Shown here one piece after another: positions 1 through 7,659 of a DNA stretch of 17,349 bases. Location: NCBI RefSeq assembly GCF_020217185.1, contig NZ_JAIWNX010000282.1:1-17349 (forward strand), read 5' to 3'. The position numbers and the translations under genes are program-made. Each line of letters opens with the position of its first letter. The stretch's first letter is position 1. The DNA is from Asticcacaulis sp. Lineage in GTDB: Bacteria; Pseudomonadota; Alphaproteobacteria; Caulobacterales; Caulobacteraceae. The notes beneath the pieces were generated by a model. That model made no database searches. It saw nothing but the letters and a program-made list of their open reading frames with translations, and was not told the DNA's origin.

Positions 1-1
1 C

Positions 2-553
2 AGCGGACGCAACCTGTTTTCCGACCCCAAGACCGGTGAGCCGACCGACCTCTTCTTCAGCTTCATCGCCGGTCAGCAAACCTATATGCCCGCCGCCGTG
101 TCGCTGCTGGCGCCCTATGTCAACTCTTACCGCCGCCTGTCCAAGGGCTCCGGCGCCCCGGTCAATACGCACTGGGGCTTCGATAACCGCACGGCGGGCC
201 TGCGCGTGCCGCCGTCGGACGCCGACAACCGCCGTCTGGAAAACCGCCTGCCCTCGTCGGATGCCAACCCCTATCTGGCCATAGCGGCGGTTCTGGCCTG
301 CGGCTATCTGGGCATGGTCGAAGGGCTGAAACCCTCCGCCCCGGTCGATACGGACGTGTCGAACGACCCGTCAGCGGAACTGCCCTATTCGCTGATCCAG
401 TCGGTGATCAAGCTGGAACGCTCAGAAGCGTTGAACGCCATTCTCGGTCCGGCCTTTGTGACCGCCTATGCCCGCGTCAAGCACCACGAGTATGAGACCT
501 TCATGCGCACCATCAGCCCGTGGGAGCGTGAGTTCCTGCTGCTGAATGTGTAG
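2..553 (+). CDS. puuA: Glutamine synthetase family protein, probable gamma-glutamylputrescine synthetase (3' end only)
   Basis: This is the C-terminal 183 residues of a GlnA-fold ligase; the start lies outside the window and frame 2 is open from the first base. The run NTHWGFDNRTAGLRVP is the substrate/nucleotide loop of the glutamine synthetase catalytic domain, and SSDANPYLAIAA is the conserved C-terminal helix. The ending (ETFMRTISPWEREFLLLNV) resembles the PuuA/GS-III-like branch rather than GlnA-I, which usually ends near an adenylylation loop and a longer tail. PuuA joins glutamate to putrescine using ATP in the cytoplasm, the first step of the Puu pathway. A PuuB-like oxidase gene follows about 420 bp downstream on the same strand, which supports this sub-family. 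Other polyamine- or amine-specific glutamine synthetase homologues remain possible. Confidence 0.85.
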   Translation, partial: SGRNLFSDPKTGEPTDLFFSFIAGQQTYMPAAVSLLAPYVNSYRRLSKGSGAPVNTHWGFDNRTAGLRVPPSDADNRRLENRLPSSDANPYLAIAAVLACGYLGMVEGLKPSAPVDTDVSNDPSAELPYSLIQSVIKLERSEALNAILGPAFVTAYARVKHHEYETFMRTISPWEREFLLLNV

Positions 554-628
554 TTCTGCCCTCACAGATCCGGCAGGAAGGTCACTTCACTTTTGCCGGC
601 CTGACTTATTGGCAAAACTGAGCTGTTA

Positions 629-925
629 ATGAAAATGTCACACAAACAGATGCCAAAGGCATGGATGTACTTCATGCTACAAAGCCCAAAGGTTTTTTCA
701 GATCGGGACAAACTTATAAAGTCTCTCCAATCCTTCAAACTGTCTTTAGACGAGTCTGAAAAATCGGATGTAATGACTTTCTTAGAAACCGCATCGCGGC
801 TCACAGAAAAAGAATGCAAATATTTTGCGTCTTACCCAGATGAAGGCCTCGATGAGCACCTTATTAAACCAATGAAATACAGAAAATTTTATATGGATAT
901 GAAATCTATTTTTAAGTCCATTTAA
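629..925 (+). CDS. Small hypothetical protein, AT-rich orphan
   Basis: Product of 98 residues, not recognised. It is charged and helical-looking with many Lys, Ser and Met, and has no signal peptide, membrane segment or Cys pair. Its base composition is clearly more AT-rich than the flanking genes and its codons include many A/T-ending ones (aaa, ttt, tct, ata), which suggests recent transfer. The SD is weak (TGAG at 619-622); an in-frame ATG at 635 is an alternative start. It splits the puuA-like and puuB-like genes. A competing 85-codon ORF runs antisense at 562-819 but has less plausible composition. That this is a real gene is likely but not certain. Confidence 0.5.
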   Translation: MKMSHKQMPKAWMYFMLQSPKVFSDRDKLIKSLQSFKLSLDESEKSDVMTFLETASRLTEKECKYFASYPDEGLDEHLIKPMKYRKFYMDMKSIFKSI

Positions 926-970
926 CACTAAACCTCCACTTGTCTTAGCCCAAAGGAAATGCCCGAAGGA

Positions 971-2254
971 ATGACCACAGCCCGCAATACCGGCCATCCC
1001 GAAGGCTGCTGGTACGCCGATACGGCGGGCCGGCTGAACCGGCCTGCCTTTGCCGGTGAGGCCGATACCGATGTGGCGATTATTGGCGGCGGTTATACGG
1101 GCTTAGGCGCGGCGCTGGAACTGGCCCATAAGGGTGTGTCGGTCACCCTGCTCGAAGGGGCGGAGATCGGCTCAGGCGCGTCCGGGCGCAATGGCGGGCA
1201 GTTGCACACCGGTCAGCGCGTCGATCCGCAAACCCTGGAAACCCAACTGGGGGCCGATGCGGCGCGCGAACTGTGGGAGATGGCCGAAACCGCCAAGGCG
1301 CACCTGAAAGGGCTGATTGCCACGCACGCTATCGACTGCGACCTGCGCCCCGGCCTGATCCACGCCTGGCATCGCCCGCGCTTTGCCGAAGATGACCGCG
1401 CCTATGCCGACTTCGTGTCGCGCCGCTACGGTTACGATCAGGTGCGCTTTATGAATAAGGCCGAGGTCGCCGCCGAGCTGGGCACCGAGGTCTATCACGG
1501 CGGCACGTTTGACGCGGGCGGCGGGCACCTGCACCCGCTGAAACTGGCGCAGGGGCTGGCCAAGGCCGCCCTATCGGCGGGGGCCCGCCTATATGAACAC
1601 AGCCGCGTCAAACGCTATGAGACGACGGCGGACGGCGTGACGCTTTTTCTCACAAACGGACGGCTGCGGGCGCGCCACCTGCTGATCTGCGGCAATGGCT
1701 ATATGCCGGGGCTCGATGCTGATATCGACGCGCATGTGCTGCCCATCAACAACTTCATCCTGACCACCGCCCCCCTGCCCGATGATCTGATCCTGCCTAA
1801 CAAGGTCGCGGCAGCGGACTCGCGTTTCGTGGTCAATTACTGGCGCAAGACGCCGGACAACCGCCTGCTGTTCGGCGGGGGCGAAAACTATACGCCGTGG
1901 TTTCCAAAGGACATCCGCGCCTTCGTACGCCGCAACATGCTGAAGGTCTATCCGCAACTGGCCGACATCGAAATCACCCACGGCTGGGGCGGCACTCTGG
2001 CTATCACACTGAGCCGCTCGCCCTATGTGCGCCAGTTGTCGCCCCACGTCTGGGTCAGCGCCGGCTATAGCGGTCAGGGGGTGGTTCTGGCCCCCTACTT
2101 CGGGACGCTGCTGGCGCGCGCCGTGACGGGCGACCGCCGCGACGCCGAGCTTCTGATGCGGTTGCGCACACCGCCTTTTCCGGGCGGAAAATGGCTGCGC
2201 ATCCCCGCCATGATCGCCGGTCTGAGCTGGTACGCCTTAAGGGACAGATTATAA
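971..2254 (+). CDS. puuB: FAD-dependent oxidoreductase (DAO family), probable gamma-glutamylputrescine oxidase
   Basis: The protein has 427 residues. An N-terminal Rossmann FAD motif reads DVAIIGGGYTGLGAALELA, followed by the acidic end of the second strand (LLEGAEIGSGASGRNGGQ). The GASGRNGGQ run is typical of PuuB-like and related DadA/glycine-oxidase amine oxidases. The C-terminal WGGTLAITLSRSPYV and VSAGYSGQGVVLAPYFG segments match the second FAD-contacting region of this family. PuuB oxidises gamma-glutamylputrescine to the aldehyde, releasing ammonia and peroxide. The start is ambiguous: ATG 971 gives the N-terminus most like PuuB, while ATG 959 adds four residues. An AAAGGA lies at 952-957, too close for 959 and rather far for 971. 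The stop codon lies inside the palindrome cluster that follows. Confidence 0.85.
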   Translation: MTTARNTGHPEGCWYADTAGRLNRPAFAGEADTDVAIIGGGYTGLGAALELAHKGVSVTLLEGAEIGSGASGRNGGQLHTGQRVDPQTLETQLGADAARELWEMAETAKAHLKGLIATHAIDCDLRPGLIHAWHRPRFAEDDRAYADFVSRRYGYDQVRFMNKAEVAAELGTEVYHGGTFDAGGGHLHPLKLAQGLAKAALSAGARLYEHSRVKRYETTADGVTLFLTNGRLRARHLLICGNGYMPGLDADIDAHVLPINNFILTTAPLPDDLILPNKVAAADSRFVVNYWRKTPDNRLLFGGGENYTPWFPKDIRAFVRRNMLKVYPQLADIEITHGWGGTLAITLSRSPYVRQLSPHVWVSAGYSGQGVVLAPYFGTLLARAVTGDRRDAELLMRLRTPPFPGGKWLRIPAMIAGLSWYALRDRL

Positions 2255-2380
2255 TACCAAGAGTCATTAAAAATGACTCTTGGTATGCCTTTCGAGACTG
2301 TCTCATGTCGTTGGCACATATGAGACAGTCTCGAGTTTTTAACGGCCGGATGCGGTCAGCATCTTCGGCCGTTGGTATAA
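2252..2380. repeat. Cluster of three palindromes with ATACCAA-type ends (MITE- or REP-like)
   Basis: Three hairpins lie back to back. Hairpin 1 has 15-bp perfect arms at 2254-2268 and 2272-2286 with an AAA loop. Hairpin 2 has 15-bp arms at 2292-2306 and 2320-2334. Hairpin 3 has AACGGCCG/CGGCCGTT outer arms (2341-2348, 2366-2373) and GATGC/GCATC inner arms. The left end reads TAATACCAA and the right end TTGGTATAA, so the cluster has near-inverted termini. The 33 bp at 2346-2378 recur exactly at 5804-5836. The termini and the dispersed copy suggest a non-autonomous repeat, but no target duplication could be defined. The left end supplies the puuB stop codon. Confidence 0.6.
2292..2340 (+). terminator. 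Rho-independent terminator downstream of the puuB-like gene
   Basis: A 15-bp perfect stem (TCGAGACTGTCTCAT with ATGAGACAGTCTCGA) and a 13-nt loop are followed after one G by TTTTT at 2336-2340. This would end transcription from the oxidase gene. It is also the central palindrome of the repeat cluster. Confidence 0.75.
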
Positions 2381-2674
2381 CATATCCATATCTGCGGCTG
2401 AGATAGTTTCACCCGCACCCGGAAAAGTTGCGATAGATACCATAGCGTGTCCCTGGGGAAACATTCCCCGACAGATTGACCCAAAACGTCTCAAAAATCC
2501 TTGCCGGCCCTTGCGATGCGGCACCTGCGAACCGCATAGGTTGTGACGCGAGTCGTTCGCATAACGCGGATACGTGCCCACCCGCACACCCAATTTTTTG
2601 CCTATCGCCTGCCGCGTACCCGATGACCATCGGGCCACTGCACATGATACGCTTGCAACGAAGGAAGCCGCTTC
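2381..2674. other. Gene-free leader upstream of the first Cache/MCP gene
   Basis: No credible gene was found here; the long antisense ORF reaching in from the following gene is a shadow. Visible structure comprises GGGGAA-ACA-TTCCCC at 2455-2469, a 7-bp hairpin CCCGATG-AC-CATCGGG at 2619-2634, and an ATGCGG/CCGCAT pair near 2515-2540. No promoter with both boxes at good spacing could be assigned. The SD AAGGA at 2661-2665 serves the next gene. Confidence 0.4.
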
Positions 2675-3697
2675 ATGTCCTCCGCCATCACCCTGTCGGA
2701 CATCCTGTCGCAAACCCGCCGCGCCAAGACCATCACCCATACCAAGGTGCAGGACATCCGCGCCGTGACGGCCAAGCTGCGCATACTGGCGCTCAACGCC
2801 CTGATCGAGGCCAAACACGCGGGCGACAAGGGGGCCGGTTTTTCGGTGGTGGCCGATGAGGTGCGCGCCATATCGACGGAGGTCGAGGGGCTGGCGCGCG
2901 ATCTGGGCAACGAGATCATCAATCTCGACAGTCTCACTCAGGACATGGCGCTGGCCAGTCAGGGGGCGCGCCTGACCGATATGGCGCTTAACGCCATCGA
3001 GCTGATCGACCGGAATCTGTATGAGCGCACCTGCGATGTGCGCTGGTGGGCCACCGACTCGGCCCTGTGGCAGGCGGCCGCCGACCCCACCCCGGCGCAC
3101 ACCGCCTATGCCTCGCGGCGGCTGGGGGTCATACTCGACTCCTACACCGTCTATATCGACCTGTGGCTTTGCGACCTCGATGGCCATATCCTCGCCAATG
3201 GCCGGCCGGAGCGCCACCACGTGCAGGGGCAGAATGTGCGCGACCGCACCTGGTTTAGCCGCGCGCTCAGCCTGCGCAACGGTCAGGAGTTTGCCGTCGC
3301 CGACATTACGACCGAGCCGCTGCTGGGTAACGCGCAGGTCGCCACCTATGCGACGGGTGTGCGGCAGGACGGCGACCCGCATGGCGCGCTTCTGGGCGTA
3401 CTGGGCATCCAGTTCGACTGGCAGCCACAGGCCCTGACCATTACGCAGGGTGCACGCCTGTCCGAAGAAGAACGGGACCGCACGCGCGTCCTGCTGACCG
3501 ACGCGCAGGGGCTGGTGATCGCCGCCTCCGACGGACAGGGCCTGCTGAGCGAGCGGGTGCGCCTGCTGACAGAAGGGCGCGTCATGGGCCATTACAGTGA
3601 TCCGCACAGCGGCGCACTGGTCGCCTTCCACCGCACGCCGGGCTACGAAACCTATCATGGGTTGGGGTGGTATGGGGTTATTGTACAACCCCAATGA
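2675..3697 (+). CDS. Soluble MCP-tip/Cache-domain protein, copy 1
   Basis: The protein has 340 residues and no signal peptide or membrane segment. Residues 37-64 hold a methyl-accepting chemotaxis signalling tip ([19 protein letters not shown] then FSVVADEVR), the CheA/CheW-contacting hairpin. The flanking helices are short, about 35 residues on each side, so the usual methylation helices are absent. A linker ([33 protein letters not shown]) leads to a Cache-like region from about residue 150: a first lobe with [31 protein letters not shown] and GVLGIQFDW, and a second with [17 protein letters not shown] ending in [10 protein letters not shown]. The sensor follows the output tip, the reverse of usual chemoreceptors. 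A close paralogue follows in tandem. The role is inferred: cytoplasmic ligand or energy sensing coupled to a chemosensory array. SD AAGGA lies 9 nt before the ATG. Confidence 0.85.
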   Translation: MSSAITLSDILSQTRRAKTITHTKVQDIRAVTAKLRILALNALIEAKHAGDKGAGFSVVADEVRAISTEVEGLARDLGNEIINLDSLTQDMALASQGARLTDMALNAIELIDRNLYERTCDVRWWATDSALWQAAADPTPAHTAYASRRLGVILDSYTVYIDLWLCDLDGHILANGRPERHHVQGQNVRDRTWFSRALSLRNGQEFAVADITTEPLLGNAQVATYATGVRQDGDPHGALLGVLGIQFDWQPQALTITQGARLSEEERDRTRVLLTDAQGLVIAASDGQGLLSERVRLLTEGRVMGHYSDPHSGALVAFHRTPGYETYHGLGWYGVIVQPQ

Positions 3698-3723
3698 GTC
3701 CTCCACAGGTTCGCGTTACATCG

Positions 3724-3742
3724 TATACATATAAATTGTATA
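3724..3742. promoter_or_regulatory. AT-rich palindrome with a TATAAA core between the two Cache/MCP genes
   Basis: TATACA (3724-3729) and TGTATA (3737-3742) flank TATAAAT. This is an AT-rich island in GC-rich DNA, about 80 bp before the second gene. TATAAA could be a -10 box, but no good -35 sits 16-18 bp upstream. It may be an operator or promoter core; this is tentative. Confidence 0.3.
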
Positions 3743-3778
3743 TTTTGGGCGTTGGTTGGGCTTGAAACCATCGTCAAA

Positions 3779-3814
3779 CCCTTGTTGTCTCTCGTCCGCA
3801 GTGACAACAAGGGG
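3779..3814 (+). promoter_or_regulatory. Hairpin covering the Shine-Dalgarno of the second Cache/MCP gene
   Basis: CCCTTGTTGTC at 3779-3789 and GACAACAAGGG at 3803-3813 form an 11-bp perfect stem with a 13-nt loop. The right arm contains the ribosome binding site (AAGGGG, 3809-3814), 6 nt before the GTG start at 3821. The folded form would hide the SD, suggesting translational control by structure, temperature, protein or sRNA. No U-tract follows the stem, so it is not a terminator. Confidence 0.5.
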
Positions 3815-3820
3815 TGATTC

Positions 3821-4900
3821 GTGGACGCACTTTCGACGATCAGCGCATCCGGAACGCAGACCGCCGGTTCCGACGAAGCGGTTTCGGTCAACGACATCAT
3901 CGCCCGCACCGCGCGGGCGCGCGACCTTACCCAGCATAAGGTCCGCGACATCCGTCAGGTGACCAATACCCTGCGTATTCTGGCGCTCAATGCCCTGATC
4001 GAAGCGCGGCGCGCCGGTGAGCTGGGGGCCGGTTTCGGCGTCGTCGCCGATGAGGTGCGCAACATCTCTACGCAGGTCGAAGGCCTGTCTTCGTCACTGG
4101 CCTCGGAACTGGGCGGCGAGATCGAGGCGCTGGAAAAGCTGACGCGCGACATGGCGCGGCAGGCGCAGGGCGCGCGCCTGACCGATCTGGCGCTCAATGC
4201 CATCGAGCTGATCGACCGGAATTTGTATGAGCGCACCTGCGATGTGCGCTGGTGGGCCACCGACTCCGCCGTGTGGGAGGCGGCGTCGCATCCAACAAAG
4301 GACAATTGCCACTACGCCTCTTCGCGTCTGGGGGTCATTCTCGACGCCTACACGGTCTATATCGACCTGTGGCTGTGCGACCTTAACGGTAACATTCTGG
4401 CCAATGGCCGCCCCGATCGCTTCTCTGCGACAGGTCAGAACGTTGCCTCGCGCGACTGGTTCCAGAAGGCGCTGAGCCTTGGCAGCGGCAATGATTTCGC
4501 CGTCGCCGACATCACCACCGAACCCTTGCTGAAGGGGGCGCAGGTCGCCTCCTACGCCACCGGCGTGCGCGTCGGCGGTCAGGCCGATGGCGAGCTGATC
4601 GGCATATTGGGCGTGCATTTCGACTGGCAGCCGCAGGCGGAAACCATCGTCAGGGGCGTGCGCCTGAGCGAGGCCGAAAAGCGCCGCACGCGCGTCCTGC
4701 TGACCGACGCGCAGGGCCTTGTCATCGCCGCCTCCGATGGCCGCGGCAGCCTGAATGAGCGCATCCCGCTCGATACGCAGGGCCGCACCTCCGGTCACTA
4801 CGTGGACCGCCACGAGCGGCTGGTGGCCTTTCACCGCACACCGGGCTACGAAACCTATGCCGGGCTGGGCTGGTACGGGGTGATCGTTCAGGAGGGGTAA
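3821..4900 (+). CDS. Soluble MCP-tip/Cache-domain protein, copy 2
   Basis: The protein has 359 residues, starts at GTG with SD AAGGGG and has no membrane segment. It is paralogous to the preceding gene along its whole length. The signalling tip is at residues 53-80 ([19 protein letters not shown] then FGVVADEVR), the linker reads [20 protein letters not shown], and the Cache-like region starts at about 170 ([56 protein letters not shown]) and ends [10 protein letters not shown]. It carries about 17 extra N-terminal residues. The linker DNA is almost identical in both copies (about 2994-3058 against 4200-4264), pointing to recent duplication or gene conversion, while the tip flanks and Cache surfaces have diverged. 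The pair may sense different signals with one output, or form heterodimers; both are inferences. Confidence 0.85.
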   Translation: MDALSTISASGTQTAGSDEAVSVNDIIARTARARDLTQHKVRDIRQVTNTLRILALNALIEARRAGELGAGFGVVADEVRNISTQVEGLSSSLASELGGEIEALEKLTRDMARQAQGARLTDLALNAIELIDRNLYERTCDVRWWATDSAVWEAASHPTKDNCHYASSRLGVILDAYTVYIDLWLCDLNGNILANGRPDRFSATGQNVASRDWFQKALSLGSGNDFAVADITTEPLLKGAQVASYATGVRVGGQADGELIGILGVHFDWQPQAETIVRGVRLSEAEKRRTRVLLTDAQGLVIAASDGRGSLNERIPLDTQGRTSGHYVDRHERLVAFHRTPGYETYAGLGWYGVIVQEG

Positions 4901-4921
4901 AAGTTGTTTACCCCCTCGCCG

Positions 4922-4995
4922 GGCGGTGGCTCCGCCACCTTGGCCGCCGCCTCAATGGCGGCTTGAGAGGAACGATTTCATAGAAATCATTCCTC
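4922..4995. terminator. Hairpins between convergent genes
   Basis: Three palindromes fill the gap between converging genes: GGTGG/CCACC at 4925-4939, GCCGCC-TCAAT-GGCGGC at 4946-4962, and a 13-bp arm pair at 4967-4979 and 4983-4995 with one mismatch that becomes a G-U pair in the minus-strand RNA. None has a clear T-tract, so termination here is an inference from position and structure. Confidence 0.4.
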
Positions 4996-5754
4996 TTAGT
5001 TCCAGAAGGTAAAGCGATCAAACGCCGGGCGCATCCCGTCCAGATCGAGCCCCAGCGTGCCCGCCACTATCCCCAGCAGCGCATAGATTAGCGGAAAGCC
5101 GAAGAAGAAGATCAGCACCACGGCCAGCAGGCTGATCCACGGCAGGCGCTCCAGACGCTCGGCCATGCTGCGCAGGGGCTGCGGCAGCAGAGGTGTAATC
5201 ACCCCAAACCCGTCAAAGCCCGGAATGGGCAGCAGGTTGAGCACAAAGGCCATCAGGTTGAAAAAGCTGAGCAGGATCAGCGCCTGCCAAAACACGTCCG
5301 GTGCCGCCTGCGCGAAGGCCACCTGCGCCGCGCCATAGCTGATCAGGGCGAAGATCAGGCTCATTACCGGGCCGGCCAGCGCGATCAGCGACGACTGCCA
5401 GCGGTAACGGATCAGGTCGGGCCGGATCAGCACCGCCGCCCCCGGCAGGGCGATGCCGCCCAGCACCAGGATCAAAACGGGCAAAACGATGCTGTTGGGA
5501 CCGTTGATATAGACGACCGGATCGAGCGTCAGATAGCCCCGCGCCTTAACTGAATAGTCGCCAAAGGCCGCCGCCGAGGCCGCGTGGCCGAACTCATGCA
5601 GGCACAGGCCGATCACCCAGCCCAGCAGCACAAAGCCAAAGGTGGCCAGCCCCGACACTTCCGGGCGCATCCACAGCACAAGCCCCGCCGCTCCGAACAG
5701 GGCCAGCAGGACGATAAAATTCAACGGCGTCGCCGGGCGGGTCTCGGTTTCCAT
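4996..5754 (-). CDS. M50 family zinc metalloprotease (site-2 protease-like membrane protein)
   Basis: The protein has 252 residues with about five or six membrane segments. The zinc site HExxH is HEFGH at residues 53-57, inside the second hydrophobic segment. The third ligand motif is N173-LLPIPGFD-G, the compact form of the NPDG-type motif, with D181. No PDZ domain is present, so it belongs to the short, minimal M50 group rather than RseP. Such proteases cut within the membrane; the substrate is unknown here and the neighbours give no anti-sigma factor as a hint. The start is supported by AGGG four nt before ATG. It converges with the second Cache/MCP gene. The family call is firm, the physiological role open. 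Confidence 0.88.
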   Translation of the reverse strand: METETRPATPLNFIVLLALFGAAGLVLWMRPEVSGLATFGFVLLGWVIGLCLHEFGHAASAAAFGDYSVKARGYLTLDPVVYINGPNSIVLPVLILVLGGIALPGAAVLIRPDLIRYRWQSSLIALAGPVMSLIFALISYGAAQVAFAQAAPDVFWQALILLSFFNLMAFVLNLLPIPGFDGFGVITPLLPQPLRSMAERLERLPWISLLAVVLIFFFGFPLIYALLGIVAGTLGLDLDGMRPAFDRFTFWN

Positions 5755-5803
5755 ATCACCCTAATGGCAGACGCCGCCCCACCGTGCAATCGCCCTTATG
5801 CGC

Positions 5804-5836
5804 CCGGATGCGGTCAGCATCTTCGGCCGTTGGTAT
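5804..5836. repeat. Second copy of a 33-bp dispersed repeat
   Basis: This is an exact copy of 2346-2378 and includes the GATGC-GGTCA-GCATC hairpin and the TTGGTAT end. The outer AACGGCCG arm of the first copy is missing. It lies between the divergent M50 and lipoprotein genes, upstream of both. Confidence 0.75.
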
Positions 5837-5903
5837 TATTAAGCCTTGCAATCCGAATGCGATCCGTGCGCGTATAGAGTAAATTAAAAACACAGGAAAA
5901 AAC

Positions 5904-6710
5904 ATGCGGCTTGCGCTCACCTTCACGGCCCTCGCCCTTAGCCTGACCGCCTGCGCCAGCGCCCCGGATGGCCACGACTCCAGCCTGTCTTCGACCGAAC
6001 AACTGAAACCCGGCAAGAGCGGGCGCACCACGACGCGCGAATACCGCGATACGGCGGCGCTCAATCAGGTGAAGCGCGTCTATCTGCACCCCACCCAACT
6101 GGCGACCGGCAAAACCACGCGCTATACGCTGAAAGACAATGAGAAAGCGCTGGTCCTGACCGAGGTCGAGGCGCAGCTCTGTTTCGAACTGGCCGAGCGC
6201 TATGAGATGGTCAGCGACCGCACACAGTCCGATGCCGAAGTGCATTCGGCCGTGACGTGGTTTGAGCCGACCGGCACCGCCGGCTCAGGCGCTGCGGCCG
6301 TCGCCAACTTCTTCATTCCGGGCCCTCTGGGTATCCGCTTGCCGGGGTCTCTGGGTGGTCTGGGGGCCGAGGCCGAAATGAAGGTCAAGGACCGTCAGGT
6401 CGCCGCCATCGTCTGGGCGCGTCAGGCGCAGGCCCTGGGCACCGACTCGCCGTCCCTGTCGCGGCTGGGGGACGCGCTGCAATTTGCCGAGCCCTTCGGT
6501 GACGATGCGGCGCGCGTCATGTCGCCAGACCCCCTGCCGCCCAGCCGCACCTATACGCCGGCAACCGATCCCTGCGCGGCCTATGGCGGGCGGATCAACG
6601 AAACGGGCTTTATTATCGACCGTGTGACCGGCCTGTATGTTCCGGCCACGCGCCCGCAAAAGACACCTGAAAAAGCCCCCGGCACGACGCCGGAGGCTCA
6701 GCAGGATTAG
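5904..6710 (+). CDS. Putative lipoprotein, DUF3313-like
   Basis: The protein has 268 residues. The N-terminus is a lipoprotein signal with lipobox L14-T-A-C17, so the mature protein should be lipid-anchored in the envelope. The body has the features I associate with DUF3313 lipoproteins: a strand-rich start (VKRVYLHPTQLATG), VEAQLCFELAERYEMV, a middle Gly/Pro-rich hydrophobic stretch (FFIPGPLGIRLPGSLGGLGAEAEMKV) and RQVAAIVWARQAQAL. A proline-rich tail ends the protein. SD AGGA lies about 8 nt before ATG. The function is unknown. Its stop overlaps that of the converging next gene by 4 nt. The domain assignment is moderate; the lipoprotein call is strong. Confidence 0.75.
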   Translation: MRLALTFTALALSLTACASAPDGHDSSLSSTEQLKPGKSGRTTTREYRDTAALNQVKRVYLHPTQLATGKTTRYTLKDNEKALVLTEVEAQLCFELAERYEMVSDRTQSDAEVHSAVTWFEPTGTAGSGAAAVANFFIPGPLGIRLPGSLGGLGAEAEMKVKDRQVAAIVWARQAQALGTDSPSLSRLGDALQFAEPFGDDAARVMSPDPLPPSRTYTPATDPCAAYGGRINETGFIIDRVTGLYVPATRPQKTPEKAPGTTPEAQQD

Positions 6711-7543
6711 TTATTGCCACCGATCAGGTCGCCAAGGCCGCCAAGGACCGAGCCTTCGCCGCGGTTGGGGCCTGCGCCACTGGCGGCCGCCAGCACGCGA
6801 CCGGCCAGACGTGAGAAGGGCAGAGACTGAATCCACACCTTGCCCGGCCCGGTCAGTTGCGCAAAGAAGACGCCTTCGCCACCGAACAGCATCGACTTGA
6901 CGCCGCCCGCCTGCACCAGGTCGAAATCGACCGTATCGGTGAAGGCCGCCACGCAGCCCGTGTCGATGTGAAGCTGCTCACCGGGGGCCAGCGTGCGTTC
7001 AATCACCGCGCCGCCAAACTGCACGAAGACCCAGCCATCGCCTTCCAGCTTCTGCATGATGAAGCCTTCGCCACCGAACAGGCCGGTCATCACCTTGCGC
7101 TGAAACGCGATGCCCAGCGACACGCCCTTGGCGGCGGCGAGGAAAGAGTCCTTCTGGCAGATCAGGCGACCGCCGACGTCGGACAGCTTGAGCGGGATGA
7201 TCGAGCCGGGCACCGGGGCCGAAAAGGCCACCCGCGCCTTACCCTGACCATTGTGGGTGAAGACGGTGGTGAACAGGCTTTCACCCGAAATCAGGCGCTT
7301 GCCCGCACCCAGCAGCGCGCCCATAAAGCCCTTTTGCTGACCCGATCCGTCGCCGAACACCGTGGTCATGCCGACGCTGGCATCCTTCCACACCATGCCG
7401 CCGGCTTCGGCGATGGCGCTTTCGCCGGGATCCAGTTCGATCTCGACGAATTGCAGTTCTTCGCCCTTGATCTCGAAGTCGATGTCGTCGGCCACCCCGG
7501 CCTGACGATGGTGGGTGGTGGGAACGGACGCATTGCCGAACAT
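6707..7543 (-). CDS. TIGR00266 / AIM24 family protein
   Basis: The protein has 278 residues and starts at ATG 7543 with SD AGGAG six nt upstream; a longer reading to 7591 has no such support. It is glycine-rich, beta-strand-rich and full of the repeats typical of AIM24-like proteins: GGMVWKDASVGM, GAGKRLISGESLF, GSIIPLKL, FLAAAKGVSLGIAF, GLFGGEGFIMQKLEG, GGEGVFFAQLTGPGKVWIQSLPFSRLAGRV. The C-terminal Gly-rich tail (GLGDLIGGNN) is also usual. There is no signal peptide. The family is widespread in bacteria, without a settled biochemical role. Convergent with the lipoprotein gene (stops share TTAG). Confidence 0.9.
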   Translation of the reverse strand: MFGNASVPTTHHRQAGVADDIDFEIKGEELQFVEIELDPGESAIAEAGGMVWKDASVGMTTVFGDGSGQQKGFMGALLGAGKRLISGESLFTTVFTHNGQGKARVAFSAPVPGSIIPLKLSDVGGRLICQKDSFLAAAKGVSLGIAFQRKVMTGLFGGEGFIMQKLEGDGWVFVQFGGAVIERTLAPGEQLHIDTGCVAAFTDTVDFDLVQAGGVKSMLFGGEGVFFAQLTGPGKVWIQSLPFSRLAGRVLAAASGAGPNRGEGSVLGGLGDLIGGNN

Positions 7544-7659
7544 GGGTATCTCCTGTGACTGACCCAGAAGATGTAGCGTGCACGGGCGCAAAAGGAAGAC
7601 CGGTTTTCGTTAAAAATCGGACAGGTCGCGCCGCATCCCCAACGCAACCGATTCCACAC

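Noticed and set aside
562..819. An 85-codon antisense ORF over the AT-rich orphan
   Set aside because: It lacks an SD and overlaps the more plausible plus-strand ORF; kept only as an alternative in that entry.
2339..3706. A 455-codon open frame antisense to the first Cache/MCP gene
   Set aside because: It mirrors the strong GC codon bias of the real gene, has no recognisable domain, and its composition is a typical shadow.
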